DNA of 46,747 bases from a virus. This document shows, one piece after another, positions 21,046 to 30,213 of the stretch; the stretch's first letter is position 1, and the number at the start of each line of letters is the position of its first letter. Where the stretch lies: the IMG/VR virus record IMGVR_UViG_3300025949_000004, positions 1 through 46,747 of that record; one strand, written 5' to 3'. The translations under genes were made by a program, and so were the position numbers. The notes beneath the pieces were generated by a model. That model saw only the letters and a program-made list of their open reading frames with translations, did no database searches and was not told where the DNA came from.

Positions 21046-21138
21046 ACGACGATGTGTCGGTGCCATCACAAGTCGTATTGGCACATAAAGCGAAAGAAGT
21101 GCAAGTACTGTCCGTGCAAGAAGTTCAAGGAGCGGTAA
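21043..21138 (+). CDS. Micro zinc-knuckle protein, 31 aa
   Basis: The ORF MTTMCRCHHKSYWHIK continues to CKYCPCKKFKER. Five Cys and several His in 31 residues suit one zinc site, and the protein is very basic. GGAG lies seven bases upstream and the stop overlaps the next start (TAATG). Confidence 0.5.
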   Translation: MTTMCRCHHKSYWHIKRKKCKYCPCKKFKER

Positions 21139-21731
21139 TGAAGTTCATCGACGGCAACAAGATCCGACGCATTCGTGACGGCATTGCCGGGGAGGTGACG
21201 GGTCACTGGAATCACCCCTATGAGGGGACGCTCTACATGATTCGTTTTGCCGACCCAGGGCTCGACGACGACTTCGAAAAGGAAGACGCAATCGAGCTCA
21301 TCTATCCCTACACCGCCGAGGAGGGAATAGACGAACTCATCTGCGCGAATGATGAGTGCGAGCACAGGCAAACGGAACACCAGAACGATGATGGAATGGG
21401 GTGCATGGGAATCAGTGACTATGACCCCCAGACGAATGGGGCTCAACGTTGCCACTGCCCCTCATTCGATGAGGGGACTGCCGCCGAAGTCTACATCTTC
21501 CCGAATGGGAATGTCGCGGTCACGAATACCAACGGTCAGCAAATGCCAAGCGTTCAGGGAAGCTGGATCAATTACGACTACCTGCAAAGGCTGGCCGTTA
21601 TCGCAGTAAAGGATGAGCCTCTGGTCACTGGAATGAGATTCCTGGACCATCGAGCATTCACTTCACTCAATGCGTACTTCAAGCACGAAAAAGAAAGGCA
21701 GGGGAAGAATGAGCCAGACAAAAAGGCCTGA
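21138..21731 (+). CDS. Hypothetical Cys-containing protein, 197 aa
   Basis: The ATG is coupled to the micro zinc protein. The N-terminal part is a small beta barrel-like stretch (NKIRRIRDGIAGEVTG...YMIRFADPG) similar in style to phage ssDNA- or RNA-binding folds. The middle carries CANDECEH and a CHC group that may hold zinc. No exact family is recognised. Confidence 0.6.
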   Translation: MKFIDGNKIRRIRDGIAGEVTGHWNHPYEGTLYMIRFADPGLDDDFEKEDAIELIYPYTAEEGIDELICANDECEHRQTEHQNDDGMGCMGISDYDPQTNGAQRCHCPSFDEGTAAEVYIFPNGNVAVTNTNGQQMPSVQGSWINYDYLQRLAVIAVKDEPLVTGMRFLDHRAFTSLNAYFKHEKERQGKNEPDKKA

Positions 21732-22308
21732 ACGCGTCCTGTGCGAAAACCCGGCGTGTCGCCACATGTCCTATTACCACAGAGGTGGTGATGGCATCTG
21801 CACTTTCGATGGCTGCTATTGTGGTCATTACCAGACTGATACGCCAGATGAGATGGCTATCGCTTGTGCGAACTGCCCGCACATCAAGGGTCGTCATTAC
21901 CGTGGCGGAAAGCCGTACTGCATTCCTGCCAACGGAGAATGCGAATGCCCCGGCTTCGCTACCAGGGTCGAACGATTCCCGTCATATTCACGATCGGTTC
22001 AATCCGAACCACAGCCCCAGTATGAGGAGCATCAAGCATCAGACCATTCCCGATGTAAAGACCAACATGTCCGTACTGTTGGAGTCCTGCTGGCTCGTAT
22101 GGGGAGTACATTAGAATTAGATCCCCAGGGAGAGCCTGAGAAAGCGAAGGCACAACTTTACCGGCTTTGGCCTGCTCTGTACTCGTGCGGGGAAGTTGAA
22201 TGCCAAGCCTTTCGTACACTTGTTGAACAAGGCCTGAGCAATCGACTCCTTGAGTTAGTGAATTCCCTCCGTACACATACGGAACCCCCAGAGACATCTT
22301 CGCGATAG
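21709..22308 (+). CDS. Cys/His-rich protein running antisense into lysin gene
   Basis: The start MSQTKRPERVLCENPAC follows AGGGGAAG. The first 80 residues hold repeated Cys/His groups (CxxPxCxH...H...C...C.C, twice), clearly a metal-binding domain. From about residue 84 the ORF lies opposite the 3' end of the NlpC/P60 gene for 350 bases, and its composition there looks non-native. The useful protein may end near 21960; the rest could be read-through after loss of the original stop. Confidence 0.5.
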   Translation: MSQTKRPERVLCENPACRHMSYYHRGGDGICTFDGCYCGHYQTDTPDEMAIACANCPHIKGRHYRGGKPYCIPANGECECPGFATRVERFPSYSRSVQSEPQPQYEEHQASDHSRCKDQHVRTVGVLLARMGSTLELDPQGEPEKAKAQLYRLWPALYSCGEVECQAFRTLVEQGLSNRLLELVNSLRTHTEPPETSSR

Positions 22309-22879
22309 CAATTGCTTTCGCGCCAATGTTCGCGTTCGGGTCAGCGCCCGTCGGGATTAACTGGCCAAGCAGGCCAATGTTAAATCCCGACGAGGCGCTG
22401 CTTTGCGTTTGGGCCTGAATCTTCTGGATAACACCTTGCAGCCAGCTGTCATTCCCAGCTGTATTCTTTTGAAACTGGTTAGCTAGGTTCTGAAACTCAT
22501 TGTTCCAGTAGCTTTGCTCGTCATTTGTTGCGGCAGTCGTGGCATCGACGCCACGCTGATTAATGGCAGCTATTCGGTTATTGAAGTCCGTGAGACGGGC
22601 CGCGTTTGGGTCTGTTGCATTGCTTGCAGGGTTTTGCTGAAGCGTTCCCCCAACGCTATATGGTTGGAGAGCAGACGCAAGTTGAGCCGAATTAGAAAGT
22701 TGTTGGCTGTTATAATTGGACTGACTTTGCGCCACCTCGTTTTGCGCTTGCTGTCCTGGATCGCTTGCGCTTTGGCCAGTGCTTCCGCCAAACGGGTTAT
22801 ATCCGCCATAGTTATTCCCTGGTGTAGTCGTTGGCTTTCCATTGTAAGCGGCCAACAATGCCGCTGCTGGCCCAGCCAT
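21959..22879 (-). CDS. NlpC/P60 peptidoglycan hydrolase, virion-associated?
   Basis: The 306-residue protein has a Gly/Asn/Gln-rich N-terminal half with coiled coil (to about 165), like the internal virion proteins upstream. A C-terminal NlpC/P60 domain follows: VPYVYGG, GVDCSGLVQQVY (catalytic Cys214), GDLILM and YGHVGLYIGNG (His271), with a third polar residue probably His286. NlpC/P60 enzymes cut peptide stems of cell-wall peptidoglycan. The structural-type N-terminus suggests it is packed in the virion and opens the wall at infection, or acts as a second endolysin. Confidence 0.8.
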   Translation of the reverse strand: MAGPAAALLAAYNGKPTTTPGNNYGGYNPFGGSTGQSASDPGQQAQNEVAQSQSNYNSQQLSNSAQLASALQPYSVGGTLQQNPASNATDPNAARLTDFNNRIAAINQRGVDATTAATNDEQSYWNNEFQNLANQFQKNTAGNDSWLQGVIQKIQAQTQSSASSGFNIGLLGQLIPTGADPNANIGAKAIAIAKMSLGVPYVYGGNSLTQGVDCSGLVQQVYERLGIQLPRTSTEQAKAGKVVPSLSQALPGDLILMYSPYEPAGLQQYGHVGLYIGNGLMLDAPHTGAVVRIEPIVNMTGIVRPW

Positions 22880-22881
22880 TC

Positions 22882-23766
22882 TTAGCTCACAACGTGAAAA
22901 CGGTGGGCGGCGCCCAGCTTAGAAAGCGTCGTCATTCCAGGAATACCGTCAGCGTCGTGGCCACGGTATCCACACTTTCCCTGCCAGCCTGCATAGGCGG
23001 TCTTTGTCGGGGCATCCCAACGACCAACAGCAAAGGCATTCGGCTTGAGAAAGCCCTCGTCCTTCAATGCGCCCTGGACAATTTCGACCTGACCGGAATT
23101 CGTTGTCTGTCCGGCGGGACGGGTCGGGTCTTCACGCGCGCACATATCCACGATCCACAGGTGCACTGTCGGTTCGGGAGAGGGCATGTTCGGTGTCCAG
23201 TTGAAACGCCACTGTCCGAAGTCGCCACTACCTGTTGCGTCTCTGTCGAATGCATTGTTGATGTAGCCATTCTGAACAATGCTGAATTCGCCAGGATTCC
23301 CGGCCCCGCCATTCCAGCCGGTAGACATTGTCCGGAACGTAAAGTCGATCAGCTCAGCATTCTTCAGGGCGCGCAGAACGCCAGTCGAACCATAGGCGCC
23401 CCGTCGCCCGCCGCCGAGGACATTGCTAATCCCGGCAAAGTACTCATGCAGGTTGTAGTTATTCGGGTCAACGTCTGTGTCAACAGCAAAGAAGAACGGT
23501 CGCGTCGAGGGCATTCCCAGAGCCTGTCCCTGGACAAGGGCTCGATGGGCATTCTCAATTCCCCTATTGTATCCGCCCATAAAGTCATTGACGTCATCCT
23601 CGTAAATGGAAAAGAGGTCGAAGCCAGCATTGCCGAGATCGACCACTTCACCACGGGTGAGGTTCTTGCTAGGGAACTGCGAGAAATAACGCCCAACGAA
23701 TGACAGTCCCATGGCTCTCATCTGAGCCGAAGTGACAACGCTACTTGCGTCCGCACCGTTTACCAT
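22882..23766 (-). CDS. Endolysin with DUF1906 glycoside-hydrolase-like domain
   Basis: Residues about 1-215 follow the Rv2525c-like DUF1906 TIM-barrel pattern: MVNGADASS, FVGRYFS, GFDLFSIYEDD, FFFAVDTD and AYGSTGVLRAL. The C-terminal 75 residues resemble a peptidoglycan-binding repeat (VEIVQGALKDEGF...DGIPGMTTLSKLG). This pairing is typical of actinobacteriophage endolysins that cut glycan strands at the end of infection. Two membrane proteins suited as holins lie further along the same strand. Confidence 0.8.
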   Translation of the reverse strand: MVNGADASSVVTSAQMRAMGLSFVGRYFSQFPSKNLTRGEVVDLGNAGFDLFSIYEDDVNDFMGGYNRGIENAHRALVQGQALGMPSTRPFFFAVDTDVDPNNYNLHEYFAGISNVLGGGRRGAYGSTGVLRALKNAELIDFTFRTMSTGWNGGAGNPGEFSIVQNGYINNAFDRDATGSGDFGQWRFNWTPNMPSPEPTVHLWIVDMCAREDPTRPAGQTTNSGQVEIVQGALKDEGFLKPNAFAVGRWDAPTKTAYAGWQGKCGYRGHDADGIPGMTTLSKLGAAHRFHVVS

Positions 23767-23768
23767 TA

Positions 23769-26700
23769 CTACCCTCCATTGAGGTTCGACAAGAATGTCT
23801 TAAGGTTGGCACGGTTATTCTTGCGCGCCAGGGTTTGCTTCTGGTGCAGCTCGTATTGAGCTTCCTTTACATATTGTGCCGTATTCGTCAACTTCAACCC
23901 CGAAAGGAAGTTGACAATGTTCTGGTCATTCCCGACACCCTGAGCCGCCTGCTTCGGAGTGCCAATGTTCGTCAGTCGCTGCGCCAATCCGAGTGCCGGG
24001 AGAGCCTCCGTTGCCGCGTATTCTGCTGGGTTGGTAATGGGGACCTTAGTGTCAAGGTGCTGGCCCTGCATTAGTTCAATCGGGTCTTTAATGAGCGGGT
24101 TAAGCCCACCGAGAATGCCCTGGTTCGGATGGTTGCCGTAGGTCTGCAAAAGGTCGATCGGCGGAATGGGAAGAGACGATGTAACGTATCCCGTCGGGTC
24201 GCCAGTCAGGTGACTTAGAATGCCACCCGGACCGCCAACGGGCCCAATGCCGGAGTCTGTAATCCAAGATGGGAATAATTGATCACTCGGAAACTGCTGA
24301 CCCGGATTGATGTTCGCGGCATTGCCAACGTTAAGACCGCTCGTAATGAGCGGGTAGACGAGAAACTTACCCGGCTTTGCGAGCATGCCCTCAATAGTGA
24401 AGGGGATGGCTTTGCGAGTCCAAGAATAAAAAGGAATAACACGGCGCAGTACGGTTCTCTCAAAGTCGGTGAGATCCATTCCGTCCGGGTGGTATTTACG
24501 GACCTGACTGCCCGCCGTATCGAAAATAGAGGCCAAGTCTCCACGGCCATTGCGAACTTCGTGAATGAACTGAGCGAGCCGGGTGAAGTGGTCCATTCCC
24601 TGTACCCAGGCGTGAGCGGCGGCATTGACTTTTCCGCCGAATGGCTGCATTCTACTGAGTCCACCGAGTCCACCATTCGCATCATTGTAAATGTCCTCCA
24701 TGTGCTCAACGCTCTGGAGAATGCCTTGATTGTGTGCAGCCATATAGACCTGAGCAGCGGTCAGCTTCTGTCCATCAGCGGTCTGAGCAATGACTTTCCG
24801 GCCTTCCGTGGGTGCAAAATGAGAAAGCTCTCCCGGGAGGTCCTGCATTGACCCGAACAGAGGTTGAAGCCTTTCAAGCCCCTTATAGTTGACATGAAAA
24901 GCCCGCATGACTTGCAGCGCTTTGCTGTAGTTTCGTACGTCATTAACGCCAGCGATCCAGTTATTATAGATGTCACCGATTCCATTATGGATAGCATGGC
25001 TGGGTGAATAGATTGTGACTCCTGTTTTCCACATCCGGAGAATGTTGTCCATGGATCGCAGCAATTGCATTTGCTGGGGCTTTGGCGCGTATAGATCGCG
25101 GACAACGCGAGGGATCTGCTCGGCAATTTCCGGATGGAAGAATACACCCTTTGTAAATGGTAAGTCCTTGATCCCCACATTGCGTTCCGCGTCAGCTCCA
25201 GCGCGTCCAAACCGAGAAACGATATCGTCAAAGATGGCTTTCTTTGCAGCTGCATTCCAAACGGCTGTATTGACGCGAGCGAGCTCCTTAGCAGGGTCTC
25301 CAGAAAACTTGTGGGATTGCCAGCTATTGAGCCAATCTGTTCCATTGCTATAATCACGCTCTTTCCCCAGCATATCCTTTACAGCTTTACCATTCGTCAG
25401 CCTAACCTGAGAGCCCATTCGCTTCAGTTCGGCGTTCACGCCATACTTTCCGTCCATCATTAATCCGGCCCGCATTGCGACCGTGTTACCATTCCGAGCG
25501 GCCTCAGGAATCTTATCTGAGGAAAGAAGGTTCTCCATGAATGTACGGATCTCCTGCGCAGCCCGCATTGTCGTCGGGTTTCCAGTCCCAATAAAGACCC
25601 CCTGAGCAATGCGGACGGCCTCATTCCGCTGCTCATTCGTGAGCCCCTTGAATGCATGGGTCAATGCTCGACTCATTAAAGCGGCATTCGTGCGAGCCGT
25701 TGCCTGCCTCGCTCGCACGATCGATCGGAGGTCGTGCTGTCCGTACCAAGTGGCCATACGCCCCAGGAAACCCGTCTCAGCGCGCGCCTCCGGGCCGATC
25801 AGGGTTCCCAGGTGTGCAGGGGCCGGAACGATGTCGATCTTGTCAGAGAGGCTCCTAGAGACCGCCTTACCAAGATCATCGACAATGGCCTTGTAGTTGC
25901 CGGGAATAGCTCCAGTAATGACAATGTCACGCAGCGCCTTTCCGGCAGCCTGCATTGCATCAGTTGCCGCCGAATGCTGATTCGTGACAATGGCGTTGTA
26001 GATCTGGCGACCAGCTTTTGCGGCGCGCGTAGATCCCGTCAGCATTCCAATGGACTGCTCGACACCCTTTGCATTCGCCTGGCTAGCAAGATGCTTTACT
26101 GGGTCACTCAATGCTGGATCATGGAAAATCTGGTTCACCTTGAGTGCGGCACCCTGAATAACAGGCTTCATTGCATTCGCTTCAGCAACAGCATTCTCAG
26201 CCTTGGCAATTGCGCCAGCCGTCGTCCCATTCACGAAGTGATTGAGAATGTGGTTGGGGAAAGAGCTGAGTTTATTAGGAAATTCAGGGTGGTTAAGAAT
26301 TGCGTCGGTAATGCGAGCTGGAGTGCCATCGGCACTTCGAGCAATAAGTCCTTCTCCGGCAAGCGTGTCCTCAATATGTGCGACCACCTTGAGGGTTCTT
26401 TGATTGATAGCACGGACATTGCTTGCTCCCCCATGGGTAATAGGTGCAAGTCTTCCTCTAACGGTATTCCAAACCATTGACTGAGCAAGGTCATTATAGC
26501 TTCCAGTCGGTTTGAAGCCGTTAACTCCAGCAATTCGATCACGGGCCATTCCGGCAACGGAATCGTGAATATCTTGCTCGGCTGCATTAAGTGGCTTCGA
26601 CAATGCTCCTGCACGCTTAATGCTATTGAGAGCCTTGGTCTGCTGAATGGCTGCCAAGTTTGCAGCGGCATCGGGATTTTGGGGGTGAACACTGTCAAGA

Positions 26701-27956
26701 ACCTCTTTCGCCGTAGGGGCGAGAATAGCGCTCAGCTTGAAATGCGGATCGGTTATTCCTTTGAGTTCGCTCGATCGGGCAATTCGCCGCGCCGTCGTGA
26801 ATGGCTTGGAGTTTTTAACGGCATCCTCAAACGCTGTTTTGAAGTCCGCTCCATTCTGGACGTCCTTAACAACCTGAACCGCCCTCTGTGGATCAACTCC
26901 ATTCTTGACGGCTTCCGCGATCCAATTTCGGTTCCTTTCCAGACCAGCCTTTACTCCGGGGCCAATCTCCTTGAGCGCATTGTTCGCGACGGCGCGCGCT
27001 GCATCCTGAGCACTGCCACCAATTCCCATCATGGAATGCAGACCCTTGGCCGCATTCTTGCCTTCGTCAGTAAGGCTGATCGCCTTCAGCGCATTCCCGT
27101 TTGAAAGCGCTTCCTGGTCAATGTTGATGTGCGGATGCTCGGCCGTAACGACGACCGGTGAACCAATCTTTGTGTGGAGAATGTCCGGGATGGACTTGGC
27201 ATTCTTGAGCGCTTGCGGGTTGATGTCCAGTAATGGATTGCTCGGCGGGGCGGCCGGAATCGCCTTAGGCGCCGACGGAATAGCTGCCGCATTCTCAGCT
27301 TCACTTGCAATGTCGCCACCACGGCTGAATGCCTTTCGGGAAAGGTCCCCAATGGTCGGAATGGGTGCACCAAGTCCGCGAGCCCATTCGATTGGCTTAG
27401 CTGCATTCAGGGGGTCTGCGACAATGTTAAGGGCCACTCCCGCAATCTTGTCGCCAGTGGAGAGAGGTCCACCCTGGCCGGGCGTATAGCCAGCGGGAGA
27501 CCCAGTTGCCGCCTTCTGCGCATTGATATCCTTTCCCTGTTGAATGACATCCGCCCAGGTTCGCTTTTCGGTCCCAGAAAGTCCATGAATGACACCAGTT
27601 CCAATCCCCTTGAGCGCTCCGCCAAATCCAGCGAGAGGGTTGCTCCAGCTTTCTCCTGCCTGAGATGCATTGTGCTGTGCTTCATATGCCGCATCGGCAG
27701 CCGCATAGAGCGGTCGCGACACAACGTCGAGAATGCGAGAGATAACCGAACGTCCCTGCTGCGTCGGCTTAGGAGAATAGCTCCCCCGGAAGTCGCCAAT
27801 GCCGCCGGTCAGCAGGGAATGAGCAAGCGCATTCGTAGCAGGATTGATAGTCCCCAAAGGCTGAATGGCTCGCCCTGGGAAAAGGGTCGGATTCTGCTTT
27901 TCCAACTTGGAGCTTGCCGCTTGAAGCTGGGCAAGGAATTGGGGACTGAGAGTCAT
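23769..27956 (-). CDS. Large internal virion protein, 1395 aa
   Basis: This is the longest gene of the window. The product is helix-rich, Ala/Asn/Gln-rich and has no membrane segment or clear enzyme motif. Its size and its place between the nozzle/internal proteins and the lysins match the DNA-ejection proteins of short-tailed phages (as gp16 of T7), which are packed in the capsid and form a channel through the envelope. The ATG overlaps the previous stop (TAATG). A tape measure is less likely because no tail tube genes exist. Confidence 0.7.
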   Translation of the reverse strand: MTLSPQFLAQLQAASSKLEKQNPTLFPGRAIQPLGTINPATNALAHSLLTGGIGDFRGSYSPKPTQQGRSVISRILDVVSRPLYAAADAAYEAQHNASQAGESWSNPLAGFGGALKGIGTGVIHGLSGTEKRTWADVIQQGKDINAQKAATGSPAGYTPGQGGPLSTGDKIAGVALNIVADPLNAAKPIEWARGLGAPIPTIGDLSRKAFSRGGDIASEAENAAAIPSAPKAIPAAPPSNPLLDINPQALKNAKSIPDILHTKIGSPVVVTAEHPHINIDQEALSNGNALKAISLTDEGKNAAKGLHSMMGIGGSAQDAARAVANNALKEIGPGVKAGLERNRNWIAEAVKNGVDPQRAVQVVKDVQNGADFKTAFEDAVKNSKPFTTARRIARSSELKGITDPHFKLSAILAPTAKEVLDSVHPQNPDAAANLAAIQQTKALNSIKRAGALSKPLNAAEQDIHDSVAGMARDRIAGVNGFKPTGSYNDLAQSMVWNTVRGRLAPITHGGASNVRAINQRTLKVVAHIEDTLAGEGLIARSADGTPARITDAILNHPEFPNKLSSFPNHILNHFVNGTTAGAIAKAENAVAEANAMKPVIQGAALKVNQIFHDPALSDPVKHLASQANAKGVEQSIGMLTGSTRAAKAGRQIYNAIVTNQHSAATDAMQAAGKALRDIVITGAIPGNYKAIVDDLGKAVSRSLSDKIDIVPAPAHLGTLIGPEARAETGFLGRMATWYGQHDLRSIVRARQATARTNAALMSRALTHAFKGLTNEQRNEAVRIAQGVFIGTGNPTTMRAAQEIRTFMENLLSSDKIPEAARNGNTVAMRAGLMMDGKYGVNAELKRMGSQVRLTNGKAVKDMLGKERDYSNGTDWLNSWQSHKFSGDPAKELARVNTAVWNAAAKKAIFDDIVSRFGRAGADAERNVGIKDLPFTKGVFFHPEIAEQIPRVVRDLYAPKPQQMQLLRSMDNILRMWKTGVTIYSPSHAIHNGIGDIYNNWIAGVNDVRNYSKALQVMRAFHVNYKGLERLQPLFGSMQDLPGELSHFAPTEGRKVIAQTADGQKLTAAQVYMAAHNQGILQSVEHMEDIYNDANGGLGGLSRMQPFGGKVNAAAHAWVQGMDHFTRLAQFIHEVRNGRGDLASIFDTAGSQVRKYHPDGMDLTDFERTVLRRVIPFYSWTRKAIPFTIEGMLAKPGKFLVYPLITSGLNVGNAANINPGQQFPSDQLFPSWITDSGIGPVGGPGGILSHLTGDPTGYVTSSLPIPPIDLLQTYGNHPNQGILGGLNPLIKDPIELMQGQHLDTKVPITNPAEYAATEALPALGLAQRLTNIGTPKQAAQGVGNDQNIVNFLSGLKLTNTAQYVKEAQYELHQKQTLARKNNRANLKTFLSNLNGG

Positions 27957-29311
27957 TACTGGTACTTACCCATCTTGATGGAAAGAGCATTGTAGAGCTC
28001 CTGGAGAGCGCTTTGCGGAATCTGCGGAAGCATTCGCAATGCATCCTGCTGAAGGACCGGCCACGCCGTTTCCAATGTCGCACTACCCGCTCCGCCAGGC
28101 CCAGAAAGACCGGCGTACTGCGGCGAGGTAGCAAAGTCATTGAAAATGGTTTGCAGAGCGCCGGGGTCATTCAAGCTGGCATTATCGGCAAAGTATTGCG
28201 AGACGCCACTAGTGCCCTTGTACTTTGTCGGAGAAGGGGCTTTCGGCGCCACCCCGAAAATGCCAGGGTTGGTCAGCTTTTCCAGCTCGGCCATTTTCAT
28301 TGTCTGGTCGATAAGGTCAGTCTGAGCCTTATTCTGGTTGCCAGATGCCTGGTTTTGCAGCTGCGCCAGAATGGATTGAGCTGCCGCACCTTCCTGACCC
28401 TTATACCCAGCAATCTGCTGGTTAATGTTATTCTCCAGCTGTAAAAGCTGCTGGGCGAGACTGGACTGAATGTTTGCACCCTCGGTCGGCGCAATAGCGG
28501 AAGCTCGCTGCATAAAGTCAGCTTGCCCCTGACCCTCAAGACGCATTGCGTCATTCAGGGCCTGACCATTCGTGCCAGCCTGATTCTTCAGGTATTGCTC
28601 GTCGCTCTGCATTTGCTGAGTGCTTTGCGGCAGAGCGGCCTGAATGCCTAACTTCTGGAGTTCCGCTGCCTGAGCATTCTGAGCATTCTGGTAATTCGAT
28701 TGGATCTGGTCTTGGAGGGTGGCGTAATTCTGTCGGGACTGGTCCTCTTGCTGGTTGAACTGATTGGTAATGATTGGCATTTGCGCCGCGAGGGCCTTGC
28801 CCAGAGAATTGTATAAACCCCCGACCTGATTCGACGCGCTTTGCTCATTGGTCTTTGCCGTTCCGAGGTTTTGCTGGAGCTGCTGAATGAGTGGATCGTA
28901 TTTCAGCGACGCCTGTTGATTCGCCTGGCTAGTGAGATCGGCAATGGACGGACCGGAACCCAATCCAGCAAGCTGAGCGTAAAGCCCATTCATGATGTCT
29001 TGGCCGGGGTTATCCGGCGGGGCGGCCGTTGAGCCGGTTACTGGAATGCCACCATTCGGAATGACACTTCCGGAAGGGCCAGCGTCCGGCGGTCCGGCTG
29101 GAAAGTCATAGCCCGAACCGGCAGGCGTGTATTGCGTCTGCGGCAGGAATGGCGTATTCGAGCCGGGAAGGTCATTCGCTGGCAAGCTGCCCAGAAAGCT
29201 CATGAGGCTTTGCCCCGGCAACTGGGTAGCAAGAGGATTGCTGAAAGGAAAACCGCTATTGAATGGCGAGCCGGAAGTTACCCCTCCCCCGCCGGGTGCT
29301 TGAGCTGGCAT
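27956..29311 (-). CDS. Gln-rich internal virion protein
   Basis: The 451-residue product has a Pro/Gly-rich N-terminal third. A long Gln/Ala/Asn coiled coil (about 130-370) follows, and then a compact C-terminal part ending in LYNALSIKMGKYQ. Such Gln-rich coiled coils are typical of podoviral ejection proteins. It is chained with its neighbours, and its stop overlaps the start of the 1395-residue protein. Confidence 0.65.
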   Translation of the reverse strand: MPAQAPGGGGVTSGSPFNSGFPFSNPLATQLPGQSLMSFLGSLPANDLPGSNTPFLPQTQYTPAGSGYDFPAGPPDAGPSGSVIPNGGIPVTGSTAAPPDNPGQDIMNGLYAQLAGLGSGPSIADLTSQANQQASLKYDPLIQQLQQNLGTAKTNEQSASNQVGGLYNSLGKALAAQMPIITNQFNQQEDQSRQNYATLQDQIQSNYQNAQNAQAAELQKLGIQAALPQSTQQMQSDEQYLKNQAGTNGQALNDAMRLEGQGQADFMQRASAIAPTEGANIQSSLAQQLLQLENNINQQIAGYKGQEGAAAQSILAQLQNQASGNQNKAQTDLIDQTMKMAELEKLTNPGIFGVAPKAPSPTKYKGTSGVSQYFADNASLNDPGALQTIFNDFATSPQYAGLSGPGGAGSATLETAWPVLQQDALRMLPQIPQSALQELYNALSIKMGKYQ

Positions 29312-29312
29312 T

Positions 29313-29978
29313 CTAGAACTTCCCTAATGCTGCGGCTCGCCTTGCGGCTGCCTCTTGGATAGCTTGTGCCTTTGCGTTCAGCTCGTTAGAAAGGAACTGT
29401 TCGTATGCAAGCTGAGCAGTGTCTTTCGAGTTCTGCAATCCACCCAGAAGGTTTGTCATCTGTTGCTGGTTGGCGTCATTGTATTGCCCGAGCTGGTTCG
29501 CATAGATCCCCGAATACAGAATTCCGCGCGCAGCATCAGCATTGCGCATGTTAAGGCGATCCTGTGTCGCCTGTGTATCGAGCGCCCTTTGCTTTGCATC
29601 GTAATCCGCCTGAGTTTGCGAAGCCTGCAAATTCTTCTGCGCATTGTACTGGTCATACTGGCGCATCAAGTCGGAAAGCTGGGACTGATAGGTCGTATCC
29701 GTCCCCAGATACTTGTCGAGGTCGGCATTCCCTGTGCCGCCTGACAATGGATTAACTGGACCGGCGGGCGCTACTCCAGGCGGAGGCGTTGGCGGGTGGG
29801 CATTCTGAACTGGACCACCAAGAATCTGTCCAGGTGGAATGTCTCCGTTAGATGGACCGCCACCCCCGGCCATTGCGGGCGCCATTGTCGGAGCCATTGC
29901 CAGCCGACGAGCTGCGGCATTCGCGATGGCAGCATTCGGGGTCGCAGCAAACTGTGTTGGGTCATTAGCTGCTACCAA
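29313..29978 (-). CDS. Gln-rich virion protein, 221 aa
   Basis: I take TTG 29978 as start, seven bases after GGGGGGT. The product opens VAANDPTQFAATPNAAIANA, then has a Gly/Pro linker and a Gln/Asn coiled coil (about 95-215). It resembles the next gene's central domain and may be a partner or an old duplicate. An ATG start further in is possible. Confidence 0.6.
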   Translation of the reverse strand: MVAANDPTQFAATPNAAIANAAARRLAMAPTMAPAMAGGGGPSNGDIPPGQILGGPVQNAHPPTPPPGVAPAGPVNPLSGGTGNADLDKYLGTDTTYQSQLSDLMRQYDQYNAQKNLQASQTQADYDAKQRALDTQATQDRLNMRNADAARGILYSGIYANQLGQYNDANQQQMTNLLGGLQNSKDTAQLAYEQFLSNELNAKAQAIQEAAARRAAALGKF

Positions 29979-30213
29979 TTGGATTACCCCCCATCAAATT
30001 CGCCATTGCGGTATTCCCCTTGACTCCTGTTTTCATTCTCCGAAGGATCGCATTCTGGCGAGCCTTGATTTGCAGGTTTCGCTCGCGATATCCTTCGAGG
30101 TTTGCTGTCGGGCCCAAATTCGGAGAGCCCTGTGTTCCGTATTTCTTGTCACCGGCCGCAAAGCGATTGAAGCCGGGAGACCGCGCATTATCCTGTGGAA
30201 CCGGAATGGCCAT
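29965..30213 (-). CDS. Small basic virion-operon protein with AI-x-RR motif
   Basis: This 82-residue basic protein overlaps both neighbours (TAATG upstream, 14 bases downstream). Its centre RQNAILRRMKTGVKG carries the AI-x-RR-[LM] motif also present in four small proteins at 35.8-37.0 kb. No known domain is seen. It probably belongs to the virion. Confidence 0.6.
   Translation of the reverse strand: MAIPVPQDNARSPGFNRFAAGDKKYGTQGSPNLGPTANLEGYRERNLQIKARQNAILRRMKTGVKGNTAMANLMGGNPIGSS

Noticed and set aside
23769-27956. Tape-measure protein
   Set aside because: The size would fit, but tail tube, chaperone and baseplate genes are missing and the neighbours are podovirus-type, so an internal virion protein is preferred.
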